The position numbers and the translations under genes were made by a program. Under the pieces are notes generated by a model. It made no database searches. It saw only the letters and a program-made list of their open reading frames with translations, and was not told the origin of the DNA. Of a DNA stretch of 8,885 bases, positions 6,459-8,885 are shown in pieces. Each line of letters begins with the position of its first letter. Position 1 is the stretch's first letter. The stretch covers positions 1-8,885 of the forward strand of contig URMT01000065.1 in assembly GCA_900549005.1 (NCBI GenBank). Direction: 5' to 3'. This stretch comes from an uncultured Eubacteriales bacterium (lineage in GTDB: Bacteria > Bacillota > Clostridia > Christensenellales > Borkfalkiaceae).

Positions 6459-7742
6459 TTAGCCGCGCCCGCATTTTGTTTTTTTGCCCGAGCCTTTGCT
6501 CCTTTTGAAGAGCATGAAAAGCCGAAAGCATACCGATGCGGCGGAAATTCCCGCCGCTATACCGAAAAACGCGACAAGCGCGTCGGTTCCGTATAAAAAG
6601 GTCGAAGAAAAGTCGCCGCGGGTGAGGCAGTCTGCCGCGAGATAGAGCGCCGCCCCCGGAAGAAGCGGGATAACGGCGGGCGTAAGGAACACGGCCGCGG
6701 GTATGCCGTGCGACAGGGCAAGGGCATACGCGCACAGATATGCCGCCGCAGCGCCGCACAGATTGGCACAGAACTGACCGAGCGGCGAAAAGCTGAGAGT
6801 GTATACCGAAAAGCTCAGAAGGGCGGCAATCACGCAGGGAAAAATGCGCGAAAGACTTGCGTTCATCATTATGCAGAACCCCGCCGCGCCGAGCGCGCAG
6901 GAAATAAACGTTGTTGCCGCTCCTCCGCCGCCCGAAGGCGAAGACGCGGGAGTTATGGGTGCGAAAACGGCGCCCGCGGCAGCATACCCCGCCACTATCG
7001 CCGCCGTTGCCGCAAGGCCGTAAAGCAGACGATACCCGCCCGAAAATATATCGCCGGACAGCACGTCGCGCAAAGCATTGCACAGTTGCAACCCGGGCAC
7101 CAGCGTCATTATACTGCCGAGCATACACATTGCAGGGCTTACAGATATTCCGAAAAGATTGAAGGCGGCGCAAAGGATAAGGCACGCGGCGCCGCCTATC
7201 AGCGAAAGAAGAAGCGTGCGCGCAATGCCTCCCGCCCCGCGCACGGCGAGTGCGGAAGATACGCGGCATATTATCGCTCCCGCAATGAACGCAATGAACG
7301 AATCTGCCGCCCCTCCGCCGAAAAAGGCGCAGAAAGAGCCGCACGCCAACGCTCCGCCGAACGCAGTTTTAAATGCTTTTGCGCCGTATTCATTCAAAGA
7401 AAGAAGCAACTGCTCTGCCTTTAAAAGGGGTTGACCCCGTTCCGCGGCACGCAGAACGGCAAAGTACTTTTCGAGCAAAGATAGGTCGTTGCCTGCGGCA
7501 TATGTGCGCCTCAATTTAGTTACGGAAAGCCCCTCCGCCTCTATGCAGACCATAATGTGCGAGGGAACGGCTATTGCCCGGGCATCTGAAAAACCATACG
7601 CGGCGCACGCGCGAAGGGCGGCAGATTCGGCCGCGCCAGACGAAGCTCCGCAGGATATAAGCCCGCAACATATCCCGCACGCAAAAGACGCAACGCGCTG
7701 TGCAAAAGCGGGCAGGTTTGTGCCGTCGGTAAGGTATCTCAT
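6459..7742 (-). CDS. Threonine/serine exporter, fused ThrE (YjjP-YjjB type)
   Basis: The 427-residue membrane protein joins both halves of the ThrE exporter in one chain. The N-terminal domain (about 10-120) has SSGAAESAALRACAAYGF (34-51), matching the soluble YjjP/PF06738 start. Hydrophobic segments follow at about 124-141, 145-167, 174-197 and 201-219. The conserved LVPGLQLCNALRD...GDIFSGGYRL lies at 214-239. The second half (PF12821-like) begins near 280 and carries PAVIPLLPGAALYLA at 355-369. About ten hydrophobic segments are present in all. The protein family exports threonine, serine and related small molecules by proton motive force. Composition is extremely rich in Ala, Gly and Cys. 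ATG 7742 lies only 8 nt after a TATAGT box and has no Shine-Dalgarno, suggesting leaderless translation. A terminator-like hairpin follows. Confidence 0.88.
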   Translation of the reverse strand: MRYLTDGTNLPAFAQRVASFACGICCGLISCGASSGAAESAALRACAAYGFSDARAIAVPSHIMVCIEAEGLSVTKLRRTYAAGNDLSLLEKYFAVLRAAERGQPLLKAEQLLLSLNEYGAKAFKTAFGGALACGSFCAFFGGGAADSFIAFIAGAIICRVSSALAVRGAGGIARTLLLSLIGGAACLILCAAFNLFGISVSPAMCMLGSIMTLVPGLQLCNALRDVLSGDIFSGGYRLLYGLAATAAIVAGYAAAGAVFAPITPASSPSGGGGAATTFISCALGAAGFCIMMNASLSRIFPCVIAALLSFSVYTLSFSPLGQFCANLCGAAAAYLCAYALALSHGIPAAVFLTPAVIPLLPGAALYLAADCLTRGDFSSTFLYGTDALVAFFGIAAGISAASVCFRLFMLFKRSKGSGKKTKCGRG

Positions 7743-7750
7743 ACCGATAT

Positions 7751-7779
7751 ACTATACCGCAGCGCAGACAATATGCCAA
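7751..7779 (-). promoter_or_regulatory. Sigma-A promoter of the exporter gene
   Basis: On the minus strand TTGGCA (7774-7779), a 17-bp spacer and TATAGT (7751-7756) form a near-consensus promoter. The -10 box ends 8 nt before ATG 7742, so the expected start point is at or within a base or two of the start codon. The very AT-rich stretch directly upstream (7787-7861) could act as an UP element. Confidence 0.65.
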
Positions 7780-7786
7780 AAAATCG

Positions 7787-7861
7787 GAATTTAGAAATAA
7801 TAAATTATTTGCAAATTAAATTATAATTAAATTTAATTGAAAAATTTGTTTTTTACTGCAC
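7787..7861. other. AT-rich spacer with near-palindrome
   Basis: The gap between the regulator stop codon and the exporter promoter is almost all A and T. It includes a near-palindrome around 7812-7839 (CAAATTAAATT facing AAATTTAATTG). It may serve as an UP element for the exporter promoter, as a weak terminator for the regulator gene, or as an intrinsically bent segment. The window's other gaps are much richer in G and C. Confidence 0.4.
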
Positions 7862-8464
7862 TTATTTTACTTTTCTGAAAACAAACCAGAGGATTATAAG
7901 CACTTCGAACGGCGAGGCCGCCACAAACAGCAGCCAGAGGTTGGACACCGAAGTAAACAGATACATAAACGCAAACAGCATTGCCGCAAGCGACCACAAT
8001 ATCAGCGAGCAGGCAATTGCGTTGGTTATTCGGTTACCCCACACCGCAGAAAATACCATAAGCACAATCGACGAGGCGAACGCCGCCGCAACGAAGCAGA
8101 GATATTCGTGCGATAAATCGGGTATATAGCAGAGTATGACGAAGAGGCCCGTTGCTATGAACCACACGAGCGCGAACGACAAAAGCGTTATAAGAAGGCG
8201 CTTTTTGCGCTTGTGGAGCACGGGCTTTACTTCCTTTTCCTTCGGCCTGCTTACAAGGTCGTCTATGGTTATGTTGTATATGCCGGCAATCTGCATAAGC
8301 ACGCGGATATCGGGCACAGACTCGCCCCGCTCCCACTTCGATACGGCTTTATCCGAATAATTCAGAAGCTCGGCAAGCTGGGCCTGCGTAAGATTTGCCT
8401 GGGTGCGGAACCTGAGCAGATTTTCTGCAATTACTTCTTTTATGTCGTCGGTATTCTCACTCAT
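7862..8464 (-). CDS. XRE-family regulator with membrane-spanning C-terminal domain
   Basis: The 200-residue protein has an N-terminal Cro/C1-type helix-turn-helix (about 10-72): ENLLRFRTQANLTQAQLAELLNYSDKAVSKWERGESVPDIRVLMQIAGIYNI is the family pattern, including the SKWERG turn. A basic hinge (72-90, HKRKKR) leads to four predicted transmembrane helices at about 90-112, 121-141, 147-170 and 175-196. It is therefore a membrane-anchored DNA-binding protein with no known enzymatic domain. Such proteins are common in Firmicutes, and their ligands are mostly unknown. ATG 8464 has no Shine-Dalgarno and lies 6 nt after an extended -10 box, so the message may be leaderless. The neighbouring exporter gene has its own promoter 120 bp downstream and could be a target. 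An 11-bp inverted repeat just upstream of the regulator's own promoter is a candidate autoregulatory site. Confidence 0.9.
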   Translation of the reverse strand: MSENTDDIKEVIAENLLRFRTQANLTQAQLAELLNYSDKAVSKWERGESVPDIRVLMQIAGIYNITIDDLVSRPKEKEVKPVLHKRKKRLLITLLSFALVWFIATGLFVILCYIPDLSHEYLCFVAAAFASSIVLMVFSAVWGNRITNAIACSLILWSLAAMLFAFMYLFTSVSNLWLLFVAASPFEVLIILWFVFRKVK

Positions 8465-8470
8465 ACCCAG

Positions 8471-8499
8471 ATTTTACCAAATTTTTGCTCTAAAAGCAA
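8471..8499 (-). promoter_or_regulatory. Sigma-A promoter of the XRE regulator gene
   Basis: On the minus strand TTGCTT (8494-8499), a 17-bp spacer ending in TGG, and TAAAAT (8471-8476) give a -35 plus an extended -10 promoter. Only 6 nt (CTGGGT) separate the -10 box from ATG 8464. The start point would coincide with the start codon. Confidence 0.6.
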
Positions 8500-8509
8500 G
8501 CAATAAAGG

Positions 8510-8553
8510 CAACTCTACTGCGAGTAGAATGTGAAATTTTTACAGTAGAGTTG
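8510..8553. promoter_or_regulatory. 11-bp inverted repeat, candidate operator
   Basis: CAACTCTACTG (8510-8520) and CAGTAGAGTTG (8543-8553) are perfect reverse complements separated by 22 bp, so the half-sites are centred 33 bp apart (about three helical turns). A third AGTAG at 8523-8527 makes an inner palindrome with CTACT at 8515-8519. The left arm starts 11 bp upstream of the regulator's -35 box. A dimeric or looping regulator site is plausible; an RNA hairpin without T-tract is the alternative. Confidence 0.5.
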
Positions 8554-8782
8554 ACTTTTGCAGCAGTATAGACAGCCAATTTATTTGTAGAAAGCAAACC
8601 CGAACAATAGGGTGTAATTTTTACGCGGGCGGTATATAATGTTTTTGTAAACAAAAGGCGCAATGTGCGGGCAGATTCAGTCGTTACCGCAGCCTGAAAA
8701 GCGGTCTGCAATTCACCCGTGACCGGGCGGCATATTGCGGCTGCGGGGGCGGCATATTGCGGCCGCGATAGGAAAGAATACC
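8554..8782. other. Gene-poor region with no convincing coding sequence
   Basis: Only short reading frames without family resemblance are present. A perfect TATAAT on the plus strand (8635-8640) has a weak GTGTAA at -35 spacing. It is followed by the inverted repeat TTTTGT-AA-ACAAAA (8643-8656). Downstream are small potential stems: CGCA/TGCG around 8660, TTCAG/CTGAA, GCAGA/TCTGC and CCCG/CGGG near 8716-8727. A 19-codon frame starting ATG 8663 (MCGQIQ...) with AAAGG upstream is too short to claim. A small structured RNA is possible but unproven. Confidence 0.3.
8725..8768. repeat. 22-bp tandem duplication
   Basis: Two adjacent 22-bp units (8725-8746 and 8747-8768) begin GGGCGGCATATTGCGGC and differ only at the 18th base and the last base. 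They lie 14 bp left of the 18-bp minisatellite, so this edge carries two independent tandem expansions. Confidence 0.8.
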
Positions 8783-8885
8783 CATTCAATAAGTTTGCAC
8801 CATTCGGTAAGTTCGCACCATTCAATAAGTTCGCACCATTCGGTAAGTTCGCACCATTCGGTAAGTTCGCACCATTCGGTAAGTT
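8783..8885. repeat. 18-bp minisatellite, at least 5.7 units, running off the window
   Basis: Five full units (8783-8800, 8801-8818, 8819-8836, 8837-8854, 8855-8872) and 13 bases of a sixth fit CATTCRRTAAGTTYGCAC. Units 1 and 3 carry AA and the others GG at the RR positions; only unit 1 has T at Y. Units 2, 4 and 5 are identical, which suggests recent slippage or unequal exchange. The period is a multiple of three, so reading frames persist on both strands. Confidence 0.92.

Noticed and set aside
6364..7344. 326-codon minus-strand frame overlapping the exporter gene
   Set aside because: It is an alternate frame of the GC-rich exporter gene, Arg- and Cys-rich, with no family motif. The 427-codon frame carries both ThrE signatures and a good promoter.
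6708..7424. 238-codon plus-strand frame
   Set aside because: It is antisense to the exporter gene, with highly Arg/Ala-biased composition and no recognisable domain.
8490..8825. 111-codon minus-strand frame starting in the minisatellite
   Set aside because: Its start lies inside the tandem repeat, it runs through the 22-bp duplication and the inverted-repeat operator, and the product resembles no protein I know. It would also end within the regulator's promoter region.
8783..8885. Pentapeptide-repeat protein (A-N-L pattern on the minus strand)
   Set aside because: The NGANLP unit has period six, not five, so it does not match the pentapeptide-repeat fold.

Overview
The window looks like chromosomal DNA of a low-to-moderate-GC Firmicute, probably an uncultured gut Clostridia lineage (Christensenellales or Oscillospirales-like). 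This placement is inference. It rests on a glutamyl-tRNA synthetase with a Clostridia-type N-terminal extension, a CmpB-type (PF06541) membrane protein, a single-chain ThrE/YjjP-YjjB exporter, a large fused MacB-like ABC transporter, and Shine-Dalgarno/sigma-A style signals. All six genes that I can support lie on the minus strand, and all stop codons I inspected are TAA.

In transcription order (right to left) the layout is as follows. A gene-poor right edge (8465-8885) holds an 11-bp inverted repeat, a 22-bp duplication and an 18-bp minisatellite running off the window. Then come a membrane-anchored XRE-family regulator (7862-8464), a fused threonine/serine exporter (6459-7742), gltX (4592-6241), a CmpB-family membrane protein with a long charged tail (3591-4469) and a 939-residue ABC transporter with fused ATPase and FtsX-like permease (582-3401). 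Last is a small GIY-YIG endonuclease-like gene (162-446) embedded in a cluster of dispersed palindromic and direct repeats (1-555).

The genes do not form one pathway. Gaps of 120-220 bp, hairpins and recognisable promoters suggest that most are separate transcription units. The two rightmost genes share an unusual arrangement: each has a good sigma-A promoter whose -10 box ends only 6-8 nt before the ATG, with no Shine-Dalgarno. Both may therefore be leaderless.

The most interesting region is the left end. The GIY-YIG gene sits between two perfect 59-bp direct repeats (54-112 and 497-555) and between inversely oriented copies of a palindromic repeat (129-156 and 476-511). This resembles, by analogy only, REP/RAYT systems in which a single-domain nuclease travels with palindromic repeats. 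The second region of interest is the right edge, where the 18-bp minisatellite is open as a hexapeptide repeat on both strands.
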